A stretch of DNA of 64,000 bases, from the NCBI GenBank assembly GCA_964017045.1, contig OZ024801.1:35372757-35436756 (forward strand), read 5' to 3'. Positions 22,041 through 35,972 of the stretch are shown here, piece by piece. The position numbers were made by a program, and so were the translations under genes. Numbering within the stretch: the stretch's first letter is position 1; each line of letters begins with the position of its first letter. This DNA comes from Omphiscola glabra. Taxonomy: Eukaryota; Mollusca; Gastropoda; Lymnaeidae. The notes beneath the pieces were generated by a model that was not told where the DNA came from, ran no database searches, and was given only the letters and a program-made list of their open reading frames with translations.

Positions 22041-22826
22041 TACATAACAAGATCTAGAAATGAATATGAATAACAAGATCTAGAAATGAATGTGAATAAC
22101 AAGATCTAGTAATCAATATGCATAATAAGATATAGTAATGAATGTACATAATAAGACCTAGTAATGAATGTACATAATAAGACCTAGTAATGAATGTGCA
22201 TAATAAGATCTAGTAATAAATGTACCTAAAAAGATCTAATAATGAATATGCATAACAAGATCTAGTAATGAATGTGCATAACAAAATCTAGTAATAAATT
22301 TATTTAACAAGATCTTGTAATAAATGTGCACAACAAGATCTAGAAATAAAGGTACATAACAAGATTCAATAATAAATGTAAATTAGAAGATTTAGTAATG
22401 AATGTACATAAATTGATCTAGTAATAAATGTGCAAATCAAGATCTAATAATTTATGTGCATAACAAGATCTAGTAAAAAGTGTACATAATAAGATCTAGT
22501 AATGAATATAAATAACACGATTTAGTAATAAATGTACATAAATAGATCTAGTTATGTATGTGCATAAAAAGATCTAGTAATAAATGTATATAACAAGATC
22601 TCGTAAAAAATATGCTTCACATGATATTATAATGAAGGGGCATAACAAGATCTAGTTACAAATGTGCATAACAAGAGCTGCTAATAAATGTACGTAACAA
22701 GATCTAGTAATGAATTTAAATAAACAAAACTAGAAATGAATGTGCATAGCAAGATCTAGTTACAAATGTGCATAGCAAGATCTAGTTACAAATGTGCATA
22801 ACAAGATCTAGTTACAAATGTGCATA
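22041..22826. repeat. Degenerate 26-bp array (aacaagatctagtaatgaat)
   Basis: About 30 diverged copies of a 26-bp unit, aacaagatctagtaatgaat plus gtgcat. The last three copies, next to the following array, are the most uniform. Confidence 0.9.
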
Positions 22827-22828
22827 AA

Positions 22829-23115
22829 GGTGTGGTAGTTCATTTGAGATGTTTGTATGATGGTGTGGTAGTTCATTTGAGATGTTTGTATAATGGTGTG
22901 GTAGTTCATTTGATATGTTTGTATGATGGTGTGGTAGTTCATTAGGGATGTTTGTGTAATGGTTTGGTAGTTCATTTGAGATGTTTGTATAATGGTGTGG
23001 TAGTTCATTTGAGATGTTTGTATGATGGTGCGGTAGTTCATTTGGCATGATTGTATGATGGTTTGTTAGTTTATTTGGAGTGCTTGAACGATTGGGTGTT
23101 TGTATAATGGTGTTT
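22829..23115. repeat. 33-bp array (ggtgtggtagttcatttgag)
   Basis: About eight to nine copies of a 33-bp unit starting immediately after the 26-bp array, with diverged copies at the right. Minus-strand frames are open because 33 is a multiple of 3. Confidence 0.92.
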
Positions 23116-23204
23116 TTATTTAGTTGGTGACTTTGTTTAATTAATGATGAAATAATCCTTCTAACAGCCGAATGAAGGTGTCTCATTTTCTCGTTATTAT
23201 CAAA

Positions 23205-26200
23205 AATTCATTCTATAAACTCATTCTATAAACTCATTCTATAAACTTATTCTATAAACTCATTCTATAAACTCATTCTATAAACTTATTCTATAAACTC
23301 ATTCTATAAACTCATTCTATAAACTTATTCTATAAACTCATTCTATAAACTCATTCTATAAACTCAAACTCATTCTATAAACTCATTCTATAAACTCATT
23401 CTATAAACTTATTCTATAAACTCATTCTATAAACTCATTCTATAAACTCATTCTATAAACTCATTCTATAAACTCATTCTATAAACTCAACCTTTTCTAT
23501 AAACTCAAACTCATTCTATAAACTTATTCTATAAACTCATTCTATAAACTCATTCTATAAACTCATTCTATAAAGTCATTCTATAAACTCATGCTATAAA
23601 CTCATTCTATAAACTCAAACTCATTCTATAAACTTATTCTATAAACTTATTCTATAAACTCATTCTATAAACTCATTCTATAAACTCATTCTATAAACTC
23701 AAACTCATTCTATAACCTCATTCTATAAACTCAAATTCATTCTATAAACTCATTTTATAAACTTATTCTTTAAACTCATTCTATAAACTCATTCTATAAA
23801 CTTATTCTATAAACTCATTCTATAAACTCATTCTATAAACTCATTCTATAAACTCAAACTCATTCTATAAACTCATTTTATAAACTCATTCTATAAACTC
23901 ATTCTATAAACTCATTCTATAAACTCATTCTATAAACTTATTCTATAACCTCATTCTATAAACTCATTCTATAAACTCATTCTATAAACTCATTCTATAA
24001 ACTCATTCTATAAACTTATTCTATAACCTCATTCTATAAACTCATTCTATAAACTCATTCTATAAACTCATTCTATAAACTCATTGTATAAACTTATTCT
24101 ATAAACTCATTCTATAAACTCATTCTATAAACTCATTCTATAAACTCATTCTATAAACTCATTCTATAAACTCATTCTATAAACTTATTCTATAACCTCA
24201 TTCTATAAACTCATTCTATAAACTCATTCTATAAACTCATTGTATAAACTTATTCTATAAACTCATTCTATAAACTCATTCTATAAACTCATTCTATAAA
24301 CTCATTCTATAAACTCATTCTATAAACTCATTCTATAAACTCATTCTATAAACTCATTCTATAAACTCATTCTATAAACTCATTCTATAAACTCAAACTT
24401 ATTCTATAACCTCATTCTATAAACTCAAATTCATTCTATAAACTCATTTTATAAATTTATTCTATAAACTCATTCTATAAACTCATTCTATAAACTTATT
24501 CTATAAACTCATTCTATAAACTCATTCTATAAACTCATTCTATAAACTCATTCTATAAACTCATTCTATAAACTCATTCTATAAACTCAACCTTTTCTAT
24601 AAACTCAAACTCATTCTATAAACTTATTCTATAAACTCATTCTATAAACTTATTCTATAACCTCATTCTATAAACTCATTCTATAAACTCATTCTATAAA
24701 CTCATTCTATAAACTCATTCTATAAACTCATTCTATAAAGTCATTCTATAAACTCATTCTATAAACTCATTCTATAAACTCAAACTCATTCTATAAACTT
24801 ATTCTATAAACTTATTCTATAAACTCATTCTATAAACTCATTCTATAAACTCATTCTATAAACTCAAACTCATTCTATAACCTCATTCTATAAACTCAAA
24901 TTCATTCTATAAACTCATTTTATAAACTTATTCTATAAACTCATTCTATAAACTCATTCTATAAATTTATTCTATAAACTCATTCTATAAACTCATTCTA
25001 TAAACTCATTCTATAAACTCAAACTCATTCTATAAACTCATTTTATAAACTCATTCTATAAACTCATTCTATAAACTCATTCTATAAACTCATTCTATAA
25101 ACTTATTCTATAACCTCATTCTATAAACTCATTCTATAAACTCATTCTATAAACTCATTCTATAAACTCATTGTATAAACTTATTCTATAAACTCATTCT
25201 ATAAACTCATTCTATAAACTCATTCTATAAACTCATTCTATAAACTCATTCTATAAAGTCATTCTATAAACTCATTCTATAAACTCATTCTATAAACTCA
25301 AACTCATTCTATAACCTCATTCTATAAACTCAAATTCATTCTATAAACGCATTTTATAAACTTATTCTATAAACTCATTCTATAAACTCATTCTATAAAC
25401 TTATTCTATAAACTCATTCTATAAACTCATTCTATAAACTCATTCTATAAACTCAAACTCATTCTATAAACTCATTTTATAAACTCATTCTATAAACTCA
25501 TTCTATAAACTCATTCCATAAACTCATTCTATAAACTCATTCTATAAACTCATTCTATAAACTTATTCTATAACCTCATTCTATAAACTCATTCTATAAA
25601 CTCATTCTATAAACTCATTGTATAAACTTATTCTATAAACTCATTCTATAAACTCATTCTATAAACTCATTCTATAAACTTATTCTATAAACTCATTCTA
25701 TAAACTCATTCTATAAACTCATTCTATAAACTCATTCTATAAACTCATTATATAAACTCATTCTATAAACTCATTTTATAAACTCATTCTATAAACTTAT
25801 TCTATAACCTCATTCTATAAACTCATTCTATAAACTCATTCTATAAACTCATTCTATAAACTCATTGTATAAACTTATTCTATAAACTCATTCTATAAAC
25901 TCATTCTATAAACTCATTCTATAAACTCATTCTATAAACTCATTCTATAAAGTCATTCTATAAACTCATTCTATAAACTCATTCTATAAACTCAAACTCA
26001 TTCTATAACCTCATTCTATAAACTCAAATTCATTCTATAAACGCATTTTATAAACTTATTCTATAAACTCATTCTATAAACTCATTCTATAAACTTATTC
26101 TATAAACTCATTCTATAAACTCATTCTATAAACTCATTCTATAAACTCAAACTCATTCTATAAACTCATTTTATAAACTCATTCTATAAACTCATTCTAT

Positions 26201-29200
26201 AAACTCATTCTATAAACTCATTCTATAAACTCATTCTATAAACTCATTCTATAAACTTATTCTATAACCTCATTCTATAAACTCATTCTATAAACTCATT
26301 CTATAAACTCATTGTATAAGCTTATTCTATAAACTCATTCTATAAACTCATTCTATAAACTCATTCTATAAACTTATTCTATAAACTCATTCTATAAACT
26401 CATTCTATAAACTCATTCTATAAACTCATTCTATAAACTCATTATATAAACTCATTCTATAAACTCATTTTATAAACTCATTCTATAAACTCATTCTATA
26501 ACCTCATTCTATAAACTCATTCTATAAACTCATTCTATAAACTCATTCTATAAACTCATTCTATAAACTCATTCTATAAACTAATTCTATAAACTCATTC
26601 TATAAACTCATTCTATAAACTCATTCTATAAACTCATTCTATAAACTCATTCTATAAACTCAAACTCATTCTATAACCTCATTCTTTAAACTCAAATTCA
26701 TTCTATAAACGCATTTTATAAACTTATTCTATAAACTCATTCTATAAACTCATTCTATAAACTTATTCTATAAATTCATTCTATAAACTCATTCTATAAA
26801 CTCATTCTATAAACTCAAACTCATTCTATAAACTCATTTTATAAACTCATTCTATAAACTCATTCTATAAACTCATTCTATAAACTCATTCTATAAACTC
26901 ATTCTATAAACTCATTCTATAAACTTATTCTATAACCTCATTCTATAAACTCATTCTATAAACTCATTCTATAAACTCATTGTATAAACTTATTCTATAA
27001 ACTCATTCTATAAACTCATTCTATAAACTCATTCTATAAACTTATTCTATAAACTCATTCTATAAACTCATTCTATAAACTCATTCTATAAACTCATTGT
27101 ATAAACTTATTCTATAAACTCATTCTATAAACTCATTCTATAAACTCATTCTATAAACTTATTCTATAAACTCATTCTATAAACTCATTCTATAAACTCA
27201 TTCTATAAACGCATTTTATAAACTTTTTCTATAAACTCATTCTATAAACTCATTCTATAAACTTATTCTATAAACTCATTCTATAAACTCATTCTATAAA
27301 CTCATTCTATAAACTCAAACTCATTCTATAAACTCATTTTATAAACTCATTCTATAAACTCATTCTATAAACTCATTCTATAAACTCATTCTATAAACTC
27401 ATTCTATAAACTCATTCTATAAACTTATTCTATAACCTCATTCTATAAACTCATTCTATAAACTCATTCTATAAACTCATTGTATAAACTTATTCTATAA
27501 ACTCATTCTATAAACTCATTCTATAAACTCATTCTATAAACTTATTCTATAAACTCATTCTATAAACTCATTCTATAAACTCATTCTATAAACTCATTCT
27601 ATAAACTCATTATATAAACTCATTCTATAAACTCATTTTATAAACTCATTCTATAAACTCATTCTATAAACTCATTCTATAAACTCATTCTATAAACTCA
27701 TTCTATAAACTCATTCTATAAACTCATTCTATAAACTCATTCTATAAACTCATTCTATAAACTCATTCTATAAACTCATTCTATAAACTCATTCTATAAA
27801 CTCATTCTATAAACTCATTCTATAAACTCATTCTATAAACTCATTCTATAAACTCATTCTATAAACTCATTCTATAAACTCATTCTATAAACTCATTCTA
27901 TAAACTCATTCTATAAACTCATTCTATAAACTCATTCTATAAACTCATTCTATAAACTCATTCTATAAACTCATTCTATAAACTCATTCTATAAACTCAT
28001 TCTATAAACTCATTCTATAAACTCATTCTATAAACTCATTCTATAAACTCATTCTATAAACTCATTCTATAAACTCATTCTATAAACTCATTCTATAAAC
28101 TCATTCTATAAACTCATTCTATAAACTCATTCTATAAACTCATTCTATAAACTCATTCTATAAACTCATTCTATAAACTTATTCTATAAACTCATTCTAT
28201 AAACTCATTCTATAAACTCATTCTATAAACTCATTCTATAAACTCATTATATAAACTCATTCTATAAACTCATTTTATAAACTCATTCTATAAACTCATT
28301 CTATAACCTCATTCTATAAACTCATTCTATAAACTCATTCTATAAACTCATTCTATAAACTCATTCTATAAACTCATTCTATAAACTAATTCTATAAACT
28401 CATTCTATAAACTCATTCTATAAACTCATTCTATAAACTCATTCTATAAACTCATTCTATAAACTCAAACTCATTCTATAACCTCATTCTTTAAACTCAA
28501 ATTCATTCTATAAACGCATTTTATAAACTTATTCTATAAACTCATTCTATAAACTCATTCTATAAACTTATTCTATAAACTCATTCTATAAACTCATTCT
28601 ATAAACTCATTCTATAAACTCAAACTCATTCTATAAACTCATTTTATAAACTCATTCTATAAACTCATTCTATAAACTCATTCTATAAACTCATTCTATA
28701 AACTCATTCTATAAACTCATTCTATAAACTTATTCTATAACCTCATTCTATAAACTCATTCTATAAACTCATTCTATAAACTCATTGTATAAACTTATTC
28801 TATAAACTCATTCTATAAACTCATTCTATAAACTCATTCTATAAACTTATTCTATAAACTCATTCTATAAACTCATTCTATAAACTCATTCTATAAACTC
28901 ATTGTATAAACTTATTCTATAAACTCATTCTATAAACTCATTCTATAAACTCATTCTATAAACTTATTCTATAAACTCATTCTATAAACTCATTCTATAA
29001 ACTCATTCTATAAACGCATTTTATAAACTTATTCTATAAACTCATTCTATAAACTCATTCTATAAACTTATTCTATAAACTCATTCTATAAACTCATTCT
29101 ATAAACTCATTCTATAAACTCAAACTCATTCTATAAACTCATTTTATAAACTCATTCTATAAACTCATTCTATAAACTCATTCTATAAACTCATTCTATA

Positions 29201-31817
29201 AACTCATTCTATAAACTCATTCTATAAACTTATTCTATAACCTCATTCTATAAACTCATTCTATAAACTCATTCTATAAACTCATTGTATAAACTTATTC
29301 TATAAACTCATTCTATAAACTCATTCTATAAACTCATTCTATAAACTTATTCTATAAACTCATTCTATAAACTCATTCTATAAACTCATTCTATAAACTC
29401 ATTCTATAAACTCATTATATAAACTCATTCTATAAACTCATTTTATAAACTCATTCTATAAACTCATTCTATAAACTCATTCTATAAACTCATTCTATAA
29501 ACTCATTCTATAAACTCATTCTATAAACTCATTCTATAAACTCATTCTATAAACTCATTCTATAAACTCATTCTATAAACTCATTCTATAAACTCATTCT
29601 ATAAACTCATTCTATAAACTCATTCTATAAACTCATTCTATAAACTCATTCTATAAACTCATTCTATAAACTCATTCTATAAACTCATTCTATAAACTCA
29701 TTCTATAAACTCATTCTATAAACTCATTCTATAAACTCATTCTATAAACTCATTCTATAAACTCATTCTATAACCTCATTCTATAAACTCATTCTATAAA
29801 CTCATTCTATAAACTCATTCTATAAACTCATTCTATAAACTCATTCTATAAACTCATTCTATAAACTCATTCTATAAACTCATTCTATAAACTCATTCTA
29901 TAAACTCATTCTATAAACTCATTCTATAAACTCAAACTCATTCTATAACCTCATTCTTTAAACTCAAATTCATTCTATAAACGCATTTTATAAACTTATT
30001 CTATAAACTCATTCTATAAACTCATTCTATAAACTTATTCTATAAACTCATTCTATAAACTCATTCTATAAACTCATTCTATAAACTCAAACTCATTCTA
30101 TAAACTCATTTTATAAACTCATTCTATAAACTCATTCTATAAACTCATTCTATAAACTCATTCTATAAACTCATTCTATAAACTCATTCTATAAACTTAT
30201 TCTATAACCTCATTCTATAAACTCATTCTATAAACTCATTCTATAAACTCATTGTATAAACTTATTCTATAAACTCATTCTATAAACTCATTCTATAAAC
30301 TCATTCTATAAACTTATTCTATAAACTCATTCTATAAACTCATTCTATAAACTCATTCTATAAACTCATTGTATAAACTTATTCTATAAACTCATTCTAT
30401 AAACTCATTCTATAAACTCATTCTATAAACTTATTCTATAAACTCATTCTATAAACTCATTCTATAAACTCATTCTATAAACGCATTTTATAAACTTATT
30501 CTATAAACTCATTCTATAAACTCATTCTATAAACTTATTCTATAAACTCATTCTATAAACTCATTCTATAAACTCATTCTATAAACTCAAACTCATTCTA
30601 TAAACTCATTTTATAAACTCATTCTATAAACTCATTCTATAAACTCATTCTATAAACTCATTCTATAAACTCATTCTATAAACTCATTCTATAAACTTAT
30701 TCTATAACCTCATTCTATAAACTCATTCTATAAACTCATTCTATAAACTCATTGTATAAACTTATTCTATAAACTCATTCTATAAACTCATTCTATAAAC
30801 TCATTCTATAAACTTATTCTATAAACTCATTCTATAAACTCATTCTATAAACTCATTCTATAAACTCATTCTATAAACTCATTATATAAACTCATTCTAT
30901 AAACTCATTTTATAAACTCATTCTATAAACTCATTCTATAAACTCATTCTATAAACTCATTCTATAAACTCATTCTATAAACTCATTCTATAAACGCATT
31001 CTATAAACTCATTCTATAAACTCATTCTATAAACTCATTCTATAAACTCATTCTATAAACTCATTCTATAAACTCATTCTATAAACTCATTCTATAAACT
31101 CATTCTATAAACTCATTCTATAAACTCATTCTATAAACTCATTCTATAAACTCATTCTATAAACTCATTCTATAAACTCATTCTATAAACTCATTCTATA
31201 AACTCATTCTATAAACTCATTCTATAAACTCATTCTATAAACTCATTCTATAAACTCATTCTATAAACTCATTCTATAAACTCATTCTATAAACTCATTC
31301 TATAAACTCATTCTATAAACTCATTCTATAAACTCATTCTATAAACTCATTCTATAAACTCATTCTATAAACTCATTCTATAAACTCATTCTATAAACTC
31401 ATTCTATAAACTCATTCTATAAACTCATTCTATAAACTCATTCTATAAACTCATTCTATAAACTCATTCTATAAACTCATTCTATAAACTCATTCTATAA
31501 ACTCATTCTATAAACTCATTCTATAAACTCATTCTATAAACTCATTCTATAAACTCATTCTATAAACTCATTCTATAAACTCATTCTATAAACTCATTCT
31601 ATAAACTCATTCTATAAACTCATTCTATAAACTCATTCTATAAACTCATTCTATAAACTCATTCTATAAACTCATTCTATAAACTCATTCTATAAACTCA
31701 TTCTATAAACTCATTCTATAAACTCATTCTATAAACTCATTCTATAAACTCAAACTCATTCTATAAACTCATTCTATAAACTCATTCTATAAACTCATTC
31801 TATAAACTATTCTAATT
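23205..31817. repeat. 13-bp satellite array (actcattctataa), 8.6 kb
   Basis: About 650 copies of actcattctataa. Recurrent variants are acttattctataa, acctcattctataa, acgcattttataa, acttattgtataa-like forms, and a 6-bp insertion giving actcaaactcattc. Variants recur in the same order, so the array has higher-order structure. The rare form attctttaaa occurs at 26681, 28486 and 29953, each time followed by actcaaattcattc and acgcattttataa, giving blocks of 1,805 and 1,467 bp that differ mainly in the length of a uniform stretch. The right ~850 bp is almost pure consensus. Frames are closed quickly by TAA, so no protein is implied. Confidence 0.97.
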
Positions 31818-32579
31818 AAAAACACACAAAAATCGCATACTTCAATTTTTAATGCTTAATTGTTTTTTGTTGTGTTTTTGTGTGTGTGTGTGTTGCTGAT
31901 GGATAGATAAGTAGGTTAGCAACATCTGTCTGGAGCTTTGCCATGTAGAACAAATCGGTTTGTCAAGAGTCTTGAGGTACTCAACTGAAGATGTTTCTGA
32001 GAGCCAGAGAAGATATGAATTTATTGGCGAGAGAGTTTCCATCGAGTTTCTTGAAGTGTGCTAGAAGTAATAATGCTTTTGTCAAGTAAGTGTAAGTAAG
32101 CGCCAGGTAGGATTGAACAATGATTTAACCGCCATTGTGTGTATGGCTCGGGGGGGGGGGGGGAAGGGGGTGGGTAAGGGCGGGGGATTCTGTAGCAAGT
32201 AGATGTTTTTGTACTTCTGAATTTGAACAGCTTAGAGACACTTTCAGTAGGAATTCTATCATTGTAATTTGTATCTTATAATCTTATATTTTTACATTCG
32301 ACAACTTATATCACCATCCGTATGAGTCGTTTGGACTTTCAATCAAATGTTGTGACCGTATAAAAGGGCATGGTATAATCTATTCCATTGTGATTGCCAA
32401 TGAAGTCTCGTAAGCCTTGGAGAGATTTATCTTTGTTAAAATTGAGGTTGGGGGAGGATGAGATATGCGTGGCCTTATCTAAAAAGCAGCATTTGTTCTC
32501 CTTATATTCCTAGCATTTGTTCCTGAGCGTAAATGGACAAATAATAATAATGATAATAAAATAATTATTATAATGTTAT
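31818..32579. other. Unique sequence right of the satellite
   Basis: No gene recognised. It has a short GT run (31877-31892) and a run of 14 G at 32150-32163. A 66-codon minus-strand frame at 31842-32042 has no family resemblance. Confidence 0.5.
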
Positions 32580-32977
32580 GGGCTGTCCATAAAGTAAGTC
32601 ACCCTATTTGTGAATTTTTTTTTACCCCCCCCCCCCCCCCCGGCCATAAGTCTCGGAAAACACCCCTTCCCCCCACCCCCAAACGTTAAAGTACATCCCT
32701 CTTCTAAATATATATCTAATTAAAATAAGAATAAATTAAAACTTAATCTAAAAGACATTAAAAGTAGACACTACTCGGGGACGTCTACTTTGAGAATACA
32801 GGCAGCACAAAAGTTAAACATCACCGTAAATGTCTGACAGGCAGCACAAAAGTTAAACATCACCGTAAATGTCTGAGAAAATATTTGTGACGTCACAAAT
32901 GATATAACACCACCCCCACCCCCGTGTCCCAAATTCTTAGACCCCTTCACGAGCCTGCCTTACTTAATAGACCACCC
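32580..32977. mobile_element. Non-autonomous DNA transposon, ~398 bp
   Basis: The left end reads gggctgtccataaagtaag and the right end, on the minus strand, gggtggtctattaagtaag; 17 of the first 22 positions agree. The flanks are ttat at the left and ttaa at the right, so the target site may be TA or TTAA and is not settled. Inside lie a run of 17 C, a perfect 39-bp direct duplication (32800-32877, containing gcagcacaaaagttaaac), and an 18-bp perfect palindrome (32883-32900). No protein is encoded. Confidence 0.68.
32883..32900. other. 18-bp perfect palindrome centred on tgacgtca
   Basis: The sequence atttgtgacgtcacaaat equals its own reverse complement. The central octamer is the CRE/ATF-type site of animal bZIP proteins. 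Whether it is bound is unknown; it may be just part of the transposon. Confidence 0.6.
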
Positions 32978-33437
32978 TTAATAATAAGAATAACAGCCGA
33001 TGTAGATGGAAGTATTGTCAATCATTGTTGACGCCTATGTGAATGATTCATTGTGATTGGTTGAAGGGGCACGCCTGAGGTCATTTGTGTCATACCCATA
33101 GGTTAGGCTGGGGGGAGGGTAAATGTGGGGTGACCCATGAGCAAGTTACCAGTAAAGGCGCAATAACGTGTGTGTCCTTACAACGCCTTGAAAGCTTGCA
33201 GACGTGTCTTTGTTACCAGTGGTTATTGGATATCTTTAATATTAAGAATTTTTGTTTTTCTATGTCCTTAAAATATGGCATATGTAACTATCTTTTTTGT
33301 ATAGAAAACTTGTTTTTTATCTACTCTAGAGATGTATTTTTAAATATCTTAATTTTTTGGGTTTTTTTTGTCATGTCACCAAACAAAATCCAGAAATTCT
33401 GGGGATGAGCTTCTAAAATAATCTTAACGACTATCTT
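32978..33437. other. Unique sequence, no gene assigned
   Basis: Contains a 107-codon plus-strand open frame (33085-33408) whose second half is AT-rich and hydrophobic, with no recognisable domain. I do not support it as a gene. Confidence 0.4.
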
Positions 33438-33604
33438 CACTGGCGTAGCGAGCTCAATTCGCGCCCGGGGCACAATACCTTTTTAGCGCCCCCCCCCTCT
33501 ACTCGAAAACCATACAATATTATAGTAAAATATACCATTTGCGCCCCTTTGTGAGTAGCGCCCGGGGCATGATGCCCCCCTTGCCCCCCCTCACTACGCC
33601 ACTG
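33438..33604. mobile_element. MITE with cactggcgtag ends
   Basis: The left end reads cactggcgtagcgag. The right end, on the minus strand, reads cagtggcgtagtgag. The flanks gactatctt and gactgtttt agree at 7 of 9 positions and may be a worn target duplication. The interior has gcgcccggggca at both sides, extending the inverted symmetry. It is related by its ends to the element at 14077. Confidence 0.7.
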
Positions 33605-34017
33605 GACTGTTTTGAAAACACTGGCGTGTCTGACAAATGTCTGACTGTCTAGAATACCACGGCTGAAATCTGTTGCTTTTCGTTTCATCTACCATTCATG
33701 CGCGACCGCTGGTAGGTACAACACGGCGACAATTCTTTCTGGAGTCTGGCCTGGAGGTAATCTAAAACGAGCTGAGAATCACTGTCTTAAGAATAATCAA
33801 ATAGAGATTTATAAAAAATAATATTTGATTGATGCTGTCAAAGTGTTAAGGAAAAAGTCACGTTTTTATCACGGTGAATAAGATGATGTGATTTTGTTAC
33901 AGTGAATCAGATGATATGATTTCGTTACAGAAGATTGTTGTTTCAGATAAACACGACACTTCTCTGTTTTAAGGGGATTGTTGGATTCATTAGCTGCCCT
34001 ATTGGAGACTACTTAGC
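33605..34017. other. Unique sequence with a short duplication
   Basis: At 33873-33930 a segment of about 30 bp (gtgaatcagatgatatgatt and its variant) is present twice. No gene. Confidence 0.55.
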
Positions 34018-34025
34018 AGCTAAGG

Positions 34026-34222
34026 CAGTGGTTCTCAATCTTCCTATTGCCGCGACCCTTTAATACAGTTCCTCATGTTGTGGCGAACCCCAACCACAAA
34101 ATTATTTTCGTTGCTACTTCATAACTGTAGAGTATATGTGTTTTCCGATGGTCTTAGGCGACCCCTGGAAAAGGGTCATTCGACCCCCAAACGGATCGCG
34201 ACCCACAGGTTGAGAACCGCTG
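34026..34222. mobile_element. SPIN-like non-autonomous hAT element, copy 1
   Basis: The left end reads cagtggttctcaatcttcc and the right end, on the minus strand, cagcggttctcaacctgtgg. The flanking octamers agctaagg (34018-34025) and agcaaagg (34223-34230) match at 7 of 8 positions, as expected for an aged hAT target duplication. The ends, gccgcgaccctttaatacag, gtgttttccgatggtctt and gggtcgcgaccc-like blocks match what I remember of the SPIN/URR1 family of vertebrates. At 197 bp it is an internally deleted, non-coding derivative that would rely on a hAT transposase supplied in trans. Confidence 0.9.
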
Positions 34223-34230
34223 AGCAAAGG

Positions 34231-34669
34231 GCTATTTTTTAAATTTTATTCTGGGTTTTTTCTGTTGTTTCGCTGACGATGGCTTCCTGCCGACACGTTC
34301 GTTGTTTAGTTGCGTTCCTTTTTTCAGGTTTAACCTTACTTTGTGTTACTAATTTCCTATTGTGCTAACCTGATTGCAGTCTCTTCCCTTTTTACCCTAT
34401 AAAAAACAGTTTGACGCACGTCAATATTTGACTTGTATCTTTTACTTAAGGGACTATCAGAAGACAAAAATAATCAAAGACTTTTGTCTGACGACCCGAC
34501 GACTGGGTCTGTTATCTTACGAAGTTCGGTAGACAATTTTCTGCTTGGGTGATTTGACTAAGATAAGCAATGAGACAATTTTCTGCTTGAATAATTTGAC
34601 TAAGAGAGCATTGAATCAATTTGTTTGTATAACTGACATAACCATATCGTTCCCGAACAGCCTACTTCG
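34231..34669. other. Unique sequence with a 43-bp duplication
   Basis: Around 34529-34615 the segment gacaattttctgcttg ... atttgactaag occurs twice. No gene. Confidence 0.55.
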
Positions 34670-34793
34670 CATACCCGTGCTTATCTTGACATACCTGAAT
34701 CGGTGCTTATCTTGACATACCTGTACCGGTGCTTATCTTGACATTCCTCTATTGGTGCGTATCTTGACACACCTTTACCCGTGCTTATCTTGC
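34670..34793. repeat. 26-bp array (gtgcttatcttgacatacct)
   Basis: About four and a half copies, gtgcttatcttgacatacct plus gaatcg, with a few substitutions. Confidence 0.9.
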
Positions 34794-34854
34794 TACTATT
34801 ATGGAATAGTCTATTCCTTTTGTTCACTTTCGTTTTCATACTATTTCACATTGT

Positions 34855-35095
34855 TAGTCTGTCTCACAATTTGAGTCACCTCATATGTCAGTCTGTCTCA
34901 CAATTTCAGTCACCTCATATGTCAGTCTGTCTCACAATTTCAGTCACCTCATATGTTAGTCTGTCGCACAATTTCAGTCACCTCATATGTTAGTCTGTCT
35001 CATAATGTCATTTACCTCAGTATGTTAGTCTGTCTCACATTGTCATTCTGCTTATTATGTTAGTCTGTCTCATATTATCAGTCCGCTCACTGAGT
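34855..35095. repeat. 34-bp array (tcagtctgtctcacaatttc)
   Basis: About seven copies; the first four are close to tcagtctgtctcacaatttc plus agtcacctcatatg, and the last ones are degenerate. The shared cagt...tgtctcaca core suggests that the 18-bp array that follows derives from part of this unit. Confidence 0.88.
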
Positions 35096-35096
35096 T

Positions 35097-35375
35097 AGCC
35101 TCACATGCTCAGTGTGTCTCACATGCTCAGTGTGTCTCACATGCTCAGTGTGTCTCACATGCTCAGTGTGCCTCACATGCTCAGTGTGCCTCACATGCTC
35201 AGTGTGCCTCACATGCTCAGTGTGCCTCACATGCTCAGTGTGTCTCACATGCTCAGTGTGTCTCACATGCTCAGTGTGTCTCACATGCTCAGTGTGTCTC
35301 ACATGATCAGTGTGTCTCACATGCTCAGTGTGTCTCACATGCTCAGTGTGTCTCACATGCTCAGTGTGTCTCACA
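35097..35375. repeat. 18-bp array (tctcacatgctcagtgtg)
   Basis: About 15 copies with one common variant (cctcacatg). Frames on both strands are open for about 100 codons as six-residue repeats (MLSVSH, HTEHVR) because 18 is a multiple of 3. Confidence 0.94.
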
Positions 35376-35972
35376 TTGTAAGTCATATAACAAGTCAATC
35401 TCAGACTATCACTTGTTAGATTTCACTGAAAGATTTGCTGTTCTCCAACTTTAACATGTTTCTCTCCTCTCACGCTTCACCTCTTTCATTCCATAGCCAC
35501 TATTATCCATCTACACAAGAAAAACAAGGACGAACATTAAAAAAGAGCAAAAACCCTAAGACATTTAAGAAAAGAAAATCAAGAACCCGCCAACACATTT
35601 TTAACCCTCTGTAATGTTCAGCCTCACAAACTGTGCAAGTAAACCATTTCAACAAACGGCCTTTCACCATCTTACAATGTTGGACATTTGTTTGTCTCGT
35701 TGTGCCGATGGTATGGTATAGCAACGGGGAAATCCGTTCACGCACCACTTTATGTGCATCAGGTGCGTGGTGTCGTATGACAATGGCTTTGTCCTGTCGT
35801 GTCTTTCAGCAAACGTCTCCAGTTCCATAACATGGATTTTGTGGGTGAAACAGCAGACGTTGGCTTGCTCTTTCAGGCGGATAATGATATTCCCATCGTC
35901 GGGAGATGATTGGCTTGTTAAGCTGGCGGCAAGCCTGGGACGAACTGAATTGCTTCAGTTCACAGTGCTCAA
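35376..35972. other. Unique sequence, no gene assigned
   Basis: Several short open frames on both strands overlap one another (for example 35503-35748 minus and 35633-35830 plus). None has a recognisable motif. Confidence 0.45.

Noticed and set aside
23205..31817. CRISPR array
   Set aside because: The units are contiguous with no unique spacers, the context is eukaryotic, and no cas genes are present. The same holds for all other arrays.
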